Below are positions 25,645 to 33,720 of a stretch of DNA of 48,445 nucleotides, piece after piece. The notes beneath the pieces are model-generated. The model saw nothing but the letters and a program-made list of their open reading frames with translations. It was not told the origin of the DNA and made no database searches. A program made the position numbers and the translations under genes. Numbering within the stretch: the stretch's first letter is position 1; each line of letters starts with the position of its first letter. Origin of the DNA: Oscillospiraceae bacterium (GTDB taxonomy: Bacteria > Bacillota > Clostridia > Oscillospirales > Oscillospiraceae); the NCBI GenBank assembly GCA_017398625.1, contig JAFQFP010000012.1, positions 1-48,445 of the forward strand, in the 5' to 3' direction.

Positions 25645-27237
25645 ATGTCTGATGCACAGAAAAAGCAATCCTTCCTTCACGGCACCGCCCTGCTTGCCAT
25701 GGCCACCGCCATCGTCAAGGTCATCGGCGCGCTCTACAAGATCCCCCTCAACGCCATTATCGGTGAGCAGGGCTTCGGCTACTACTCCACCGCCTATGAG
25801 CTTTATGCCATACTGCTGATGATCTCCACCGCCGGTTTGCCGGTGGCAATGAGCCGCATGATCTCTCAGGTAAGTGCACTGGAGCATCACAATCAAGTGC
25901 GGAAGATCTATACCACCGCCCGTGCTATTTTCCTCGGTCTGGGCATTGCGGGGACTCTGCTGATGACGGTATTCTGCCGCCAGCTTGCCCAGTTCCAGAA
26001 CCAGCCCGACGCATGGGCAGCCATCGGCTGCCTTGGTCCCTGTGTGCTGCTGATCTGCATCATGAGCACCTATCGCGGCTTCTTCCAAGGGCAGGGCAAT
26101 ATGCTCCCCACCTCGATCTCTCAGGTCATCGAGGCCGTGGTAAAGCTGGTGATCGGCATTGCCGCCGCCCTGCTGCTGCTGAAAACCACCAACAGCGTTC
26201 CGCTCGCCGCGGGCGGTGCCATTTTGGGCGTGACCGCAAGCTGTCTGGTGTCCTCCTTCTATCTCTACGGCTGCTTCCGCAAAAGCTACCGCTCCATGCC
26301 CGCAGGCACGGACACCCCCGGCAGCTTCTCCCAGACCGCCAAGCAGCTGCTGATCATCGCCATCCCCATCACCCTAGGCTCCGCCGGTCTGCAGCTTCTC
26401 ACCGCTCTGGAGACCAAGATCTACATGGGTCGGCTGCTGCAGACCATGTCTCAGCAGAGCGCGGACATCCAGCGGGGCATCTACTCCATGGCGCAGACCA
26501 TCTTCAATATGCCCTGCGCCTTTATCACCCCCATCACCATCAGTGTGATCCCCGCCATCACCGCCCAGCTCACCCTGTGCAAATATAAGGAGGCTGCTGC
26601 CACCGAGGAATCCGCCATCCGGGTCATGGGTCTGTTCAGTATGCCCTGTGCCTTCGGTCTAGCAGCACTGGCAGAGCCTGTCACCGCCCTGCTGGGCGGC
26701 TACACCGGCGAGCGGCTTGCCCTTGCCACCCAGCTTATGACCGTTCTGGGTATCAGCATCATGTTCAATGCCGTGGTGCTGGTCACCACCGCCATCATGC
26801 AGGCTCACGGCCATGTGAACCGGCCGGTTGTCAATATGCTCATCGGCGGTCTTGTGAAGCTGGCTGTGGTGTTCATCCTCACCGGCAATCCCCTCATCGG
26901 GATCGTGGGCACGCCCATCGGTACGCTGCTTTGCTACCTGTGCATCTGCGTTCTGAACATCGCCTCCATGCGCAAGCTGCTGCAGCAGCCCCCGGCGATC
27001 CTTAAGAATCTGATCCGTCCCTTCATTGCCTCCGCTGTGATGGGCGGCTGTGCCTACGGTGCATGGCTGGCACTGAAGGCGCTGGGCACCACCAGCCGCG
27101 TCCTGCTCTGCGGCGCTCCTGTTCTGGTGGGCGTGGCTGTGTATCTGGTGCTGGCTGTGGTGCTCAAGGTCATCACCCGGGAGGACTGCTTGCTGCTGCC
27201 CAAGGGCGAGAAGATTGCCAAGCTCCTGCACTTGTAA
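25645..27237 (+). CDS. spoVB: SpoVB-like polysaccharide/lipid flippase (MOP superfamily)
   Basis: 530-residue polytopic protein (about 14 helices) of the MATE-like/MOP exporter superfamily. The N terminus FLHGTALLAMATAIVKVIGALYKIPLNAIIG and the following GYYSTAYELYAILLMISTAGLPVAMSRMI are typical of stage V sporulation protein B and related lipid II/polysaccharide flippases. SpoVB is needed for spore cortex assembly in Bacillus. Close paralogues serve other polysaccharides, so the spore role is probable rather than certain. It follows the amidohydrolase gene by 12 bases with AAGGAGGCG before the start. Confidence 0.87.
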   Translation: MSDAQKKQSFLHGTALLAMATAIVKVIGALYKIPLNAIIGEQGFGYYSTAYELYAILLMISTAGLPVAMSRMISQVSALEHHNQVRKIYTTARAIFLGLGIAGTLLMTVFCRQLAQFQNQPDAWAAIGCLGPCVLLICIMSTYRGFFQGQGNMLPTSISQVIEAVVKLVIGIAAALLLLKTTNSVPLAAGGAILGVTASCLVSSFYLYGCFRKSYRSMPAGTDTPGSFSQTAKQLLIIAIPITLGSAGLQLLTALETKIYMGRLLQTMSQQSADIQRGIYSMAQTIFNMPCAFITPITISVIPAITAQLTLCKYKEAAATEESAIRVMGLFSMPCAFGLAALAEPVTALLGGYTGERLALATQLMTVLGISIMFNAVVLVTTAIMQAHGHVNRPVVNMLIGGLVKLAVVFILTGNPLIGIVGTPIGTLLCYLCICVLNIASMRKLLQQPPAILKNLIRPFIASAVMGGCAYGAWLALKALGTTSRVLLCGAPVLVGVAVYLVLAVVLKVITREDCLLLPKGEKIAKLLHL

Positions 27238-27273
27238 AAAAATTTGGAAAATACGGAAATTTTTTGAAAAAAG

Positions 27274-27294
27274 CCTTGATTTTTCAAGGGTTTT
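27274..27294 (+). terminator. Short terminator after spoVB
   Basis: CCTTGA/TCAAGG (27274-27279 and 27284-27289) with a T4 loop, flanked by an A-tract and GTTTT. A weak but plausible terminator in AT-rich DNA. Confidence 0.5.
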
Positions 27295-27325
27295 GTGATA
27301 GCTTTATTCACGCTGTCATATTTTG

Positions 27326-27334
27326 TGATAAAAT
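27326..27334 (+). promoter_or_regulatory. Extended -10 promoter of the HU gene
   Basis: TGA followed by TAAAAT (27326-27334), with a poor -35 (TATTCA near 27305). The HU start lies 22 bases downstream. Confidence 0.5.
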
Positions 27335-27355
27335 TTCAAAGAGAGGGTATATACT

Positions 27356-27631
27356 ATGAACAAGACTGAACTGATCGCCGCTGCTGCCCAGCAGTCCGGC
27401 ATTTCCAAGAAGGACGCTGAGCGCGTTGTCAACGCTGCTCTGGATGCCATCACCGCCACACTGTCCGAGGGCGGCCGTGTGCAGCTGTCCGGCTTCGGCA
27501 TCTTCGAGGTGAAGGCTCGCGAGGCAAGAATGGGCCGCAACCCCAAGACCAAGGAAGCCATCGAGATCCCCGCTACCAAGCTGCCCGTATTCAAGGCAAG
27601 CAAGGCTCTGAAGGACACCGTCGCTAAGTAA
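27356..27631 (+). CDS. hup: HU family DNA-binding protein
   Basis: 91-residue histone-like nucleoid protein that bends DNA non-specifically. The HU N terminus MNKTELIAAAAQQSGISKKD is followed by VQLSGFGIFEVKAREARMGRNPKT, which contains the signature beta-arm GFGxFxxxxRxxRxGRNPxT and its intercalating Pro. The end ALKDTVAK is standard. The stop codon overlaps the start of the S4-domain gene by one base (TAATG), so the two are co-translated. Confidence 0.96.
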   Translation: MNKTELIAAAAQQSGISKKDAERVVNAALDAITATLSEGGRVQLSGFGIFEVKAREARMGRNPKTKEAIEIPATKLPVFKASKALKDTVAK

Positions 27632-27870
27632 TGCGGCTGGATAAGTACCTGAAGGTCTCCCGGCTTATCAAGCGCCGCACCGTTGCCAACGAAGCCTGCG
27701 ATAACGGACGCATCAGCGTCAACGGCAGAGTGGTGAAGGCCAGCTACGAGGTAAAGGTGGGCGACCGCATCGAGATCGCGCTGGGAAGCCGAACCTTGGC
27801 AGTGGAGGTCGTGCAGGTCGCGGAAAATGTCCGCAAGGACGACGCTGCCGCCATGTACAAGGAAGTTTGA
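27631..27870 (+). CDS. rqcP: S4-domain RNA-binding protein RqcP (YabO/HslR-like)
   Basis: 79 residues, almost entirely an S4 RNA-binding domain: MRLDKYLKVSRLIKRRTVAN, then SVNGRVVKASYEVKVGDRIEI. This matches RqcP, which binds 50S-peptidyl-tRNA complexes with RqcH and supports alanine tailing in ribosome-associated quality control in Firmicutes. rqcH is not in the window. The start codon overlaps the hup stop. In Bacillus rqcP likewise lies in a cluster of translation and spore genes. A strong terminator follows. Confidence 0.92.
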   Translation: MRLDKYLKVSRLIKRRTVANEACDNGRISVNGRVVKASYEVKVGDRIEIALGSRTLAVEVVQVAENVRKDDAAAMYKEV

Positions 27871-27874
27871 GTGG

Positions 27875-27912
27875 TTTGCCTGCCCTTTCGGGCAGGCAAA
27901 CCCTCGGTTTTT
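27875..27912 (+). terminator. Terminator of hup-rqcP
   Basis: A perfect 11-bp stem TTTGCCTGCCC/GGGCAGGCAAA (arms 27875-27885 and 27890-27900, loop TTTC) is followed by CCCTCGGTTTTT. Confidence 0.8.
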
Positions 27913-27936
27913 CCTAAAAAAGTTGGATTTTCCCCC

Positions 27937-27965
27937 TTGACAACGGCATTTACCCGTGTTAAAAT
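27937..27965 (+). promoter_or_regulatory. Promoter of infC-rpmI-rplT
   Basis: TTGACA (27937-27942) and TAAAAT (27960-27965) with a 17-base spacer. Predicted start near 27972, giving a leader of about 145 nt. Confidence 0.85.
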
Positions 27966-27971
27966 AACCCG

Positions 27972-28116
27972 GTAATAAAGAAGGCTGAACATCCGCCTCA
28001 CCTCCAGCAATGCGAAGAGGTCAACATTCCCACCTTCCTCCCCATCGGGGAGATCAGTGTGTATGTATGCGGATGCGAGGCATCCGCTTTTTTGTTTTAT
28101 TTTGGAGGTGCTTACC
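27972..28116 (+). ncRNA. infC leader with attenuator (L20/IF3-leader type)
   Basis: The untranslated leader ends in a perfect hairpin GCGGATGC/GCATCCGC (28069-28076 and 28080-28087) plus six T (28088-28093), located just before the infC ribosome-binding site. Upstream segments (CACCTTCCTCCCC, GGGGAG) offer alternative pairings. In Bacillus, L20 represses its own infC-rpmI-rplT operon by premature termination in the leader. The same logic is likely here, but the L20-binding fold was not modelled and may be of a different class. Confidence 0.7.
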
Positions 28117-28632
28117 ATAGGCAAATTAGATCATCAGCTCAATGAGGAGATCCGCGACAAGGAGGTTCGTCTGATCGGTTCCGACGGTGCCCAGCTTGGC
28201 ATTATGTCCGCTGCACAGGCCAATGCACTGGCAGAGGAGCAGGAACTGGATCTGGTGAAGATCTCTCCCAATGCTACACCCCCCGTATGCAAGATCATGG
28301 ACTATTCCAAGTTCTGCTTCGATCAGAAGAAGAAGGAAAAGGAAGCCAAGAAGAACCAGCGGGTCGTGGAGATCAAGGAGATCCGCATGAGCCCCAGCAT
28401 CGATACCAACGACTTCAACACCAAGGTCAAGGCCGCTCAGAAGTTCTTGAGCGACGGCAACCGTGTCAAGGTCAGCGTCCGCTTCCGCGGCCGTGAGATG
28501 GCACACACCAATCTGGGTGAGAAGCTGCTGATGGATTTCGCTGCTGCCTGCGAGCAGATCGCCACCATGGAAAAGAACCCCAAGCTGGAAGGCCGCTTTA
28601 TGGCCATGTTCCTTACCCCCAAGAAACAGTAA
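28117..28632 (+). CDS. infC: Translation initiation factor IF-3 (ATA start)
   Basis: 171-residue factor that binds the 30S subunit, prevents 50S joining and checks the start codon. The N domain LDHQLNEEIRDKEVRLIGSDG, the linker rich in Lys/Glu (DQKKKEKEAKKNQRVVEIKE), and the C domain IRMSPSIDTNDFNTKV and VSVRFRGREMAH are canonical. The start is inferred as ATA at 28117, eight bases after GGAGG (28104-28108). The only other in-frame candidate, GTG 28108, overlaps that site. infC genes are known to use AUU/AUC/AUA, which IF-3 discriminates against, giving autoregulation. First gene of infC-rpmI-rplT. Confidence 0.96.
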   Translation: MGKLDHQLNEEIRDKEVRLIGSDGAQLGIMSAAQANALAEEQELDLVKISPNATPPVCKIMDYSKFCFDQKKKEKEAKKNQRVVEIKEIRMSPSIDTNDFNTKVKAAQKFLSDGNRVKVSVRFRGREMAHTNLGEKLLMDFAAACEQIATMEKNPKLEGRFMAMFLTPKKQ

Positions 28633-28666
28633 GTAAATCACCAAAGATACGGAAGGAGAAATACCT

Positions 28667-28864
28667 ATGCCCAAGCTGAAGACCCATAGCGGTGCAAAGA
28701 AGAGATTTAGCCTGACCAAGTCCGGCAAGGTCAAGAGAGCCCGCGCTTACAAGAGCCACATCCTCACCAAGAAGGACACCAAGCGTACTCGCCGTCTGCG
28801 CACCACCGCTTACGCTGATGTCACCAATGTCGAGGCCATCAAGAAGATGATCCCGTACAAGTAA
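28667..28864 (+). CDS. rpmI: 50S ribosomal protein L35
   Basis: 65-residue very basic large-subunit protein. [20 protein letters not shown], the central [20 protein letters not shown] and the end IKKMIPYK are diagnostic. AAGGAGAAA precedes the start. It lies between infC and rplT in the standard order. Confidence 0.98.
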   Translation: MPKLKTHSGAKKRFSLTKSGKVKRARAYKSHILTKKDTKRTRRLRTTAYADVTNVEAIKKMIPYK

Positions 28865-28888
28865 GCTGAAGGATAGGAGGATACAGAA

Positions 28889-29245
28889 ATGGCAAGAGTT
28901 AAAGGCGCAATGATGACGCGCAAGAGAAGAAACGCTACCCTGAAGCTGGCTAAGGGCTACTGGGGTTCCAAATCCAAGCACTTTAAGATGGCCAAGCAGG
29001 CCGTTATGAAGTCCGGCAACTACGCTTTCGTAGGCCGCAAGCTGAAGAAGCGCGACTACCGCAGACTGTGGATCACCCGCATCTCCGCTGCTGTCGCTCC
29101 CTACGGTCTGAACTACTCCAAGTTCATGAACGGCATCAAGAAGGCTGGCATCGAGCTGAACCGCAAGAGCCTGTCCGAGATGGCTATCCAGGATCCCGCC
29201 GCTTTCGGCGCTCTGGTCGAGCAGGCTAAGGCTTCCCTGAACTAA
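28889..29245 (+). CDS. rplT: 50S ribosomal protein L20
   Basis: 118-residue large-subunit assembly protein and, in Firmicutes and E. coli, the autogenous repressor of its operon. The sequence [54 protein letters not shown] and the helical C terminus are characteristic. GGAGGATAC lies upstream. The leader with an attenuator before infC is the probable regulatory target. Ends at a strong terminator. Confidence 0.98.
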   Translation: MARVKGAMMTRKRRNATLKLAKGYWGSKSKHFKMAKQAVMKSGNYAFVGRKLKKRDYRRLWITRISAAVAPYGLNYSKFMNGIKKAGIELNRKSLSEMAIQDPAAFGALVEQAKASLN

Positions 29246-29251
29246 GCAACC

Positions 29252-29282
29252 AAAAGGCTCTGCCAACGGCAGAGCCTTTTTT
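29252..29282 (+). terminator. Terminator of infC-rpmI-rplT
   Basis: The stem AGGCTCTGCC/GGCAGAGCCT (29255-29264 and 29268-29277, loop AAC) is preceded by A and followed by a T run. It ends just before the RluA gene's ribosome-binding site. Confidence 0.95.
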
Positions 29283-29310
29283 GCACGAATTTTTCTACGG
29301 AGGTGATATC

Positions 29311-30180
29311 GTGGAGCTTTCCCATACCGCAAAGCGCAGCGGCAGGCTGTCCTCGTTCCTGCGAGGGGAAATGGGCATGTCTGCCGGATTGGTAAACCGG
29401 CTGAAATGGAAGGAGCGGCTGCTGGTCAATGGTCAGCCCCGGCATACGGACTATGCCGTTTGTCCGGGAGATGTGATCACCGCGCTGCTGGAGGAGCCGG
29501 AGCTGAACTATCCGGCAGAGCAGGGAGAACTGACCGTCCTTTACGAAGATGCCCATCTGCTGGCGGTGGATAAGCCCGCCGGTATGCTGATCCATCCCTC
29601 CCGCAGCCGAAACACCGGCACCCTCGCCAACCTTGTGGCAGGCTACTATCAGCAGACCGGGCAGGCAAGCGCCTTTCACCCCATCACCCGGCTGGACCGG
29701 GATACCTTCGGCATCGTGCTACTGGCAAAAAACGCCCACATCCATGCCCTTTTGAATCAGGCACACACCGACGGCACACTGGTCAAGACCTACCATGCAT
29801 GGGTGTTCGGCAGCCCCGATGCCGACAGCGGTATCATTGATGCACCCATCGCCCGCCGTCCTCTGCCCAGCCTGCTGCGGTGCGTATCCGCCGATGGCAA
29901 GCCCTCCGTAACGGAATTTTCCGTGCTGCAGCGGCAAGAAAACTGCAGCAAGCTGTCGCTGCGTCCCATCACCGGGCGGACACATCAGCTTCGTCTCCAC
30001 TGCGCCCACATGGGCTTCCCCATTCTGGGAGACCCCCAGTACGGCAGCGAGGAAAGCCGTCGCTTTTCAGAGGACATGGGGCTGAAGCATCAGATCCTTT
30101 GCGCCGCTTCCCTGTCCTTTTCCCACCCGGTAACGGGAGAAGCGGTGCAGCTGGTTTCCCAAATGGCAGCCAAGCTTTGA
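29311..30180 (+). CDS. RluA-family pseudouridine synthase
   Basis: 289 residues. An N-terminal S4-like segment (LSSFLRGEMGMSAGLVNRLKWKERLLVNG) is followed by the RluA catalytic domain: LLAVDKPAGMLIHPSR, the active-site motif PITRLDRDTFGIVLLAKN (catalytic Asp in RLDRDT), and RPITGRTHQLRLHCAHMGFPILGD. Such enzymes isomerise uridine in rRNA or tRNA; the target (RluD-like or other) cannot be told. Position 3 of the usual HRLDxxTSG is Thr-Arg-Leu-Asp here, an acceptable variant. GTG start at 29311 with GGAGGTG seven bases upstream. Confidence 0.92.
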   Translation: MELSHTAKRSGRLSSFLRGEMGMSAGLVNRLKWKERLLVNGQPRHTDYAVCPGDVITALLEEPELNYPAEQGELTVLYEDAHLLAVDKPAGMLIHPSRSRNTGTLANLVAGYYQQTGQASAFHPITRLDRDTFGIVLLAKNAHIHALLNQAHTDGTLVKTYHAWVFGSPDADSGIIDAPIARRPLPSLLRCVSADGKPSVTEFSVLQRQENCSKLSLRPITGRTHQLRLHCAHMGFPILGDPQYGSEESRRFSEDMGLKHQILCAASLSFSHPVTGEAVQLVSQMAAKL

Positions 30181-30240
30181 AATAGGGCTTGACAGACCGC
30201 CGAAAAATATGGAAAATAAAGCCAGAAGGAGGGATCTGCC

Positions 30241-31332
30241 ATGGAAGCAAAAAAGAATTTTATCTGGAATGTGTTGTTCTATGCCACCGTGCTGCTGCTC
30301 GTGGTGCTTGTCTACAAGTATATTCTTCCCATCCTCACGCCTTTTATCATCGGCTTTTGCGTAGCGTCCATCGTGCGGCTGCCTCTGCGGAAACTTCACA
30401 CAAAGAATCCCAAAAACGCTCGCCGGCTTTCCGCACTGCTGTGCATTCTCTTTTATCTCGTCATTGCCGGTCTACTAGGTCTGTTCGGTGCCCGGATCGT
30501 AACGGAGCTGGGTGCTTTTACCGCTGCCATACCGGGCATTTTGGAGACCCATCTCTACCCGCTGGGTACACAGATCGCCGACTATGTGCAGGCGGTGCTG
30601 GCGCCCTTTGACCCCAGACTGACGGAATGGGTCATCGAGCTGGGCAAGACCGTGCTGCAAAGTCTGGGGCAGTTTGCCACAGACCTTTCCGCCTCCGTTG
30701 TGAAATGGGTAGCAAACAGCGCTGTCAGCCTCCCCGGCTTCGTCATTCAAGTGATCCTGACCATCGTTTCCACCTTCTATTTCGCCGCTGATTACGAAAA
30801 GGTGCTTGCCCTTTTCAAAAAATGCATCCCCGAGGGCAAGCGGCAGGTCATCGTGGAGGCTTTGGGCTATGCCAAGACCGCAGTGCTTGCCTTCCTAAAG
30901 ACCTATTCCATTTTGTTCTCTGTCACCTTCTTGGAGCTTTCCATCGGTCTGTCCGTTTTGGGTATCCCCTACGCCATACTTATTGCCCTTGCCATCGCCA
31001 TCTTTGATCTGATGCCGGTGCTGGGTACCGGCGGCATCCTGCTGCCTTGGGCGCTGATCCTGCTGATCTTGGGGAATATCCCCCTTGCCATCGGCATTAT
31101 TGTGCTGTATGTGATCATCACCGCCGTGCGAAATGCCTTGGAATCGAGGATCGTAGGCAACCACATCGGGCTGCATCCGCTGGCAACACTGATCGCCATG
31201 ATCCTTGGCCTGCGGCTGATCGGTCTTCTGGGTATGATCGCCTTCCCCATTGCGCTGGTGGCTGCGGTGAACTTCCGCCGCCAAGCCCTAGCCGCCGCAG
31301 ATCCCCAGCCCGCCGCGGAAACCCAAGCTTAA
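30241..31332 (+). CDS. AI-2E family permease, YtvI-like (second paralogue)
   Basis: 363-residue membrane protein with the same layout as the permease at 16,332. It has N-terminal helices (LFYATVLLLVVLVYKYILPIL), a central soluble segment, and C-terminal helices with LMPVLGTGGILLPWALILLIL and the end HPLATLIAMILGLRLIGLLGM. The family exports small solutes or signals in some members; in spore formers it is labelled sporulation protein YtvI. A possible promoter lies at 30,189-30,217 (TTGACA, weak -10 GAAAAT). AGAAGGAGGG precedes the start. A terminator follows. Confidence 0.87.
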   Translation: MEAKKNFIWNVLFYATVLLLVVLVYKYILPILTPFIIGFCVASIVRLPLRKLHTKNPKNARRLSALLCILFYLVIAGLLGLFGARIVTELGAFTAAIPGILETHLYPLGTQIADYVQAVLAPFDPRLTEWVIELGKTVLQSLGQFATDLSASVVKWVANSAVSLPGFVIQVILTIVSTFYFAADYEKVLALFKKCIPEGKRQVIVEALGYAKTAVLAFLKTYSILFSVTFLELSIGLSVLGIPYAILIALAIAIFDLMPVLGTGGILLPWALILLILGNIPLAIGIIVLYVIITAVRNALESRIVGNHIGLHPLATLIAMILGLRLIGLLGMIAFPIALVAAVNFRRQALAAADPQPAAETQA

Positions 31333-31338
31333 TAAAAC

Positions 31339-31381
31339 AGCGCTGTCATTGCAAAACGCAGTGACAGCGCTTATTTTTTTA
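31339..31381. terminator. Bidirectional terminator between the permease and cutC
   Basis: The stem AGCGCTGTCA/TGACAGCGCT (31339-31348 and 31362-31371) has TTATTTTTTTA on the right and AAAACAG on the left, so it can serve the plus-strand permease and less strongly the minus-strand cutC, whose stop codon lies in the T run. Confidence 0.85.
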
Positions 31382-32125
31382 TCTGTCCAACGCCGCTCTG
31401 GCAGCCTGTACAGCCTCTTTTTCCGTTTGGGACATGCTCCATTCGTCAAAGCCCGGTGCCCCCATAGGAACGCCCTCCCGGCGGAACACCATGCCGCTGG
31501 GCATGCTCCGGGAGCCGCTCATGTGGAAAGCGTCTGCGTTGGAAAACGCCCCGCGAAATGCGGTGATCACCCCGGCATTGACCCCCGCACCGATCAACAC
31601 CTGCGGTCCTCCTTCCGCTTGCAGTGCCAGCAGCCTGCCAATGACCTCCATGCCCTCGCTGCACCGGCGGGCGCAGCCGCTGGTCAGCACCGTGTCAAAG
31701 CCCAGCGCCCTTGCTTCCAGATAGGTCTGCACCGGATCCCGGGAGACATCGATACACCGGTGGAGGGTCAGCTGCTTATCTCCCGCAGCATCCAGCAAGG
31801 GCTTCATTGCCTGCCCATCCGGCTCCCCTGCCGCCGTCAGACAGCCAATAACAAAGCCGTCTGCTCCCGCAGCCGCCAGCGCCTGCATCTGCTGCGCCAT
31901 CAGCCGGATCTCCTCTGCCGTATACAGAAAATCGCCGGGACGGGGACGCATAAGACACCGCACCGCAATATCGCTCTCCCCGCGGATCTGCCGCAGCAGC
32001 TCGGTGTAGGGCGTCAGTCCTCCCACTGCCAGCGCGCCGCACAGCTCCAGCCGGTCAGCCCCGCCGGCGATGGCATTGCGTGCCGATGCCAGAGAATCCA
32101 CACATATTTCCAGCAAGCGTCCCAT
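31379..32125 (-). CDS. cutC: Copper homeostasis protein CutC
   Basis: 248-residue TIM-barrel of the CutC family, described in copper tolerance although its biochemical role is debated. Conserved blocks are visible: LLEICVDSLASARNAIAGGA and DRLELCGALAVGGLTP at the N terminus, RPRPGDFLYT, GADGFVIGCL, LTLHRCIDVSRDP, TVLTSGCARRCSEG and IGAGVN. The start ATG 32125 has GGAGG upstream; the frame is open for 35 further codons without a suitable site. Single gene, convergent with the permease and divergent from the NSS transporter. Confidence 0.92.
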   Translation of the reverse strand: MGRLLEICVDSLASARNAIAGGADRLELCGALAVGGLTPYTELLRQIRGESDIAVRCLMRPRPGDFLYTAEEIRLMAQQMQALAAAGADGFVIGCLTAAGEPDGQAMKPLLDAAGDKQLTLHRCIDVSRDPVQTYLEARALGFDTVLTSGCARRCSEGMEVIGRLLALQAEGGPQVLIGAGVNAGVITAFRGAFSNADAFHMSGSRSMPSGMVFRREGVPMGAPGFDEWSMSQTEKEAVQAARAALDR

Positions 32126-32192
32126 ATTTTGTCCTCCCGGTAGTTTTTTCTCCATTATAGGGAGAAAATACAGGAAAATCAACGGTTTTCCT

Positions 32193-32221
32193 TTGACAAA
32201 CGCCCCCTTTGGCTCTATAAT
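32193..32221 (+). promoter_or_regulatory. Consensus promoter of the NSS transporter
   Basis: TTGACA (32193-32198) and TATAAT (32216-32221) with a 17-base spacer, both hexamers perfect. The start codon is 30 bases downstream. Confidence 0.9.
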
Positions 32222-32250
32222 GGTCTCCATTCGATATCTGGAGGATCTTT

Positions 32251-33618
32251 ATGGAACGAGAGCGTCTCGGAAGCCGTATCGGCTTCATTCTTCTCAGCGC
32301 CGGCTGTGCCATCGGCATCGGAAATGTGTGGAAATTTCCCTACATCACCGGACAGAACGGCGGCGCCATCTTTGTTTTGCTGTATTTGCTGTTTCTGGTG
32401 GCACTGGGCATCCCGGTGATGGCGATGGAATTTTCCCTCGGACGGGCAAGTCAGAAAAGCCCCGTGCGGATGTACCATGTTTTGGAGCCCAAGGGCTCAA
32501 AATGGCACCTCCACGGCTACGCCGCCCTGCTGGGCAACTATGTGCTGCTGATGTGCTATACCTGCATTGCCGGCTGGATGGTGCAGTATTTCTTCAACAC
32601 CGCCACTGGGTCCTTCGTTGGGCTGAGCAGCACGGATATCGCCGCCCGCTTCCCTGCCCTGCTGGCAGACGCGAAAAGCATGGCGCTGTATACCCTGCTG
32701 GTCATTGCCATCGCCGCCGTGGTCTGCTCCTTCAGCCTGCAAAAGGGTCTGGAACGGGTCACCAAGTATATGATGCTGGCGCTGCTGTCCATTATGATCG
32801 TGCTCGCCATCCATAGCTGCACTCTGGAGGGCGGCATGGAGGGGCTAAAATTCTATCTGCTGCCGGATTGGGATCGGTTTGTGGAAGCGGGGGTGGTCAA
32901 TGTGATGGCTGCCGCCATGAATCAGGCATTTTTCACCCTCAGCCTAGGCATCGGCTCCATGGCGATCTTCGGCAGCTATCTGGGCAAGGAGCGTACCCTG
33001 CTGGGAGAAGCCACCAATGTGGGTCTGCTGGATACCTTTGTTGCCATCACTGCCGGACTGATCATTTTCCCCGCCTGCTCCGCCTACGGGGTGGAAGCAG
33101 ACAGCGGTCAGGGGCTGGTATTCGTGACTCTGCCCAACATCTTCAATAATCTGCCCGGCGGCGTAGTCTGGGGCAGCCTGTTTTTCCTGTTCATGTCCTT
33201 TGCGGCACTGTCTACCGTGTTTGCCGTGTTTGAAAACATCGTCGCATGTACCCGTGACCTGTTCGGCTGGAACCGCCGGAAGGCATGCGCCATCAACTGC
33301 ATTGCGCTGATGGCGCTGAGTATGCCCTGCGTTTTGGGGCATAATATCCTCAGCTTTATCCAGCCCTTCGGGGAAGGCAGCTCCATTATGGATCTGGAGG
33401 ATTTTCTGGTGAACAACCTGCTGCTGCCAATCGGCTCGCTGGTGTTCGTGGTGTTCTGCGTCAGCCGCCGGGGCTGGGGCTGGGACAAATTCGTCGCCGA
33501 AGCCAACACCGGAAAGGGCCCAAAGGTGCAAAAATGGATGCGGCTGTATATGACCTATGTTCTGCCGGTGATCATCGCCGTGGTTCTGGTGCTGGGTCTG
33601 TACAATTTTTTCAAGTAA
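32251..33618 (+). CDS. Sodium-dependent transporter, NSS (SNF) family
   Basis: 455-residue Na+-coupled symporter of the LeuT/neurotransmitter:sodium symporter family. TM1 contains the unwound Na+/substrate motif region GFILLSAGCAIGIGNVWKFPYI, TM2 follows with GGAIFVLLYLLFLVALGIPV and ExxLG-like MEFSLGRAS, and TM6 has NQAFFTLSLGIGSMAIFGSY. About eleven to twelve helices. Substrates of bacterial members are usually amino acids or indole derivatives; the specificity here is unknown. The gene has its own strong promoter and no obvious terminator before the guaA promoter. Confidence 0.93.
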   Translation: MERERLGSRIGFILLSAGCAIGIGNVWKFPYITGQNGGAIFVLLYLLFLVALGIPVMAMEFSLGRASQKSPVRMYHVLEPKGSKWHLHGYAALLGNYVLLMCYTCIAGWMVQYFFNTATGSFVGLSSTDIAARFPALLADAKSMALYTLLVIAIAAVVCSFSLQKGLERVTKYMMLALLSIMIVLAIHSCTLEGGMEGLKFYLLPDWDRFVEAGVVNVMAAAMNQAFFTLSLGIGSMAIFGSYLGKERTLLGEATNVGLLDTFVAITAGLIIFPACSAYGVEADSGQGLVFVTLPNIFNNLPGGVVWGSLFFLFMSFAALSTVFAVFENIVACTRDLFGWNRRKACAINCIALMALSMPCVLGHNILSFIQPFGEGSSIMDLEDFLVNNLLLPIGSLVFVVFCVSRRGWGWDKFVAEANTGKGPKVQKWMRLYMTYVLPVIIAVVLVLGLYNFFK

Positions 33619-33657
33619 GCAGGGAAATTTTTCTGCTGTTTCGGTGAAAAAACCATA

Positions 33658-33686
33658 TTGAAAAAAAGCGCGAAAAGTAGTATAGT
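33658..33686 (+). promoter_or_regulatory. Promoter of guaA
   Basis: TTGAAA (33658-33663) and TATAGT (33681-33686) with a 17-base spacer. No purine riboswitch is recognisable in the roughly 35-base leader. Confidence 0.8.
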
Positions 33687-33720
33687 TTGGATATAAATTT
33701 TTAACAGGGAGGAACCGTTT

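Noticed and set aside
24541-26088. 515-codon antisense frame opposite the amidohydrolase and spoVB genes
   Set aside because: Shadow frame with no recognisable motif; the plus-strand genes have family motifs and ribosome-binding sites.
33619-33720. Possible purine riboswitch before guaA
   Set aside because: The leader after the predicted start is too short (about 35 bases) and lacks the purine aptamer core.
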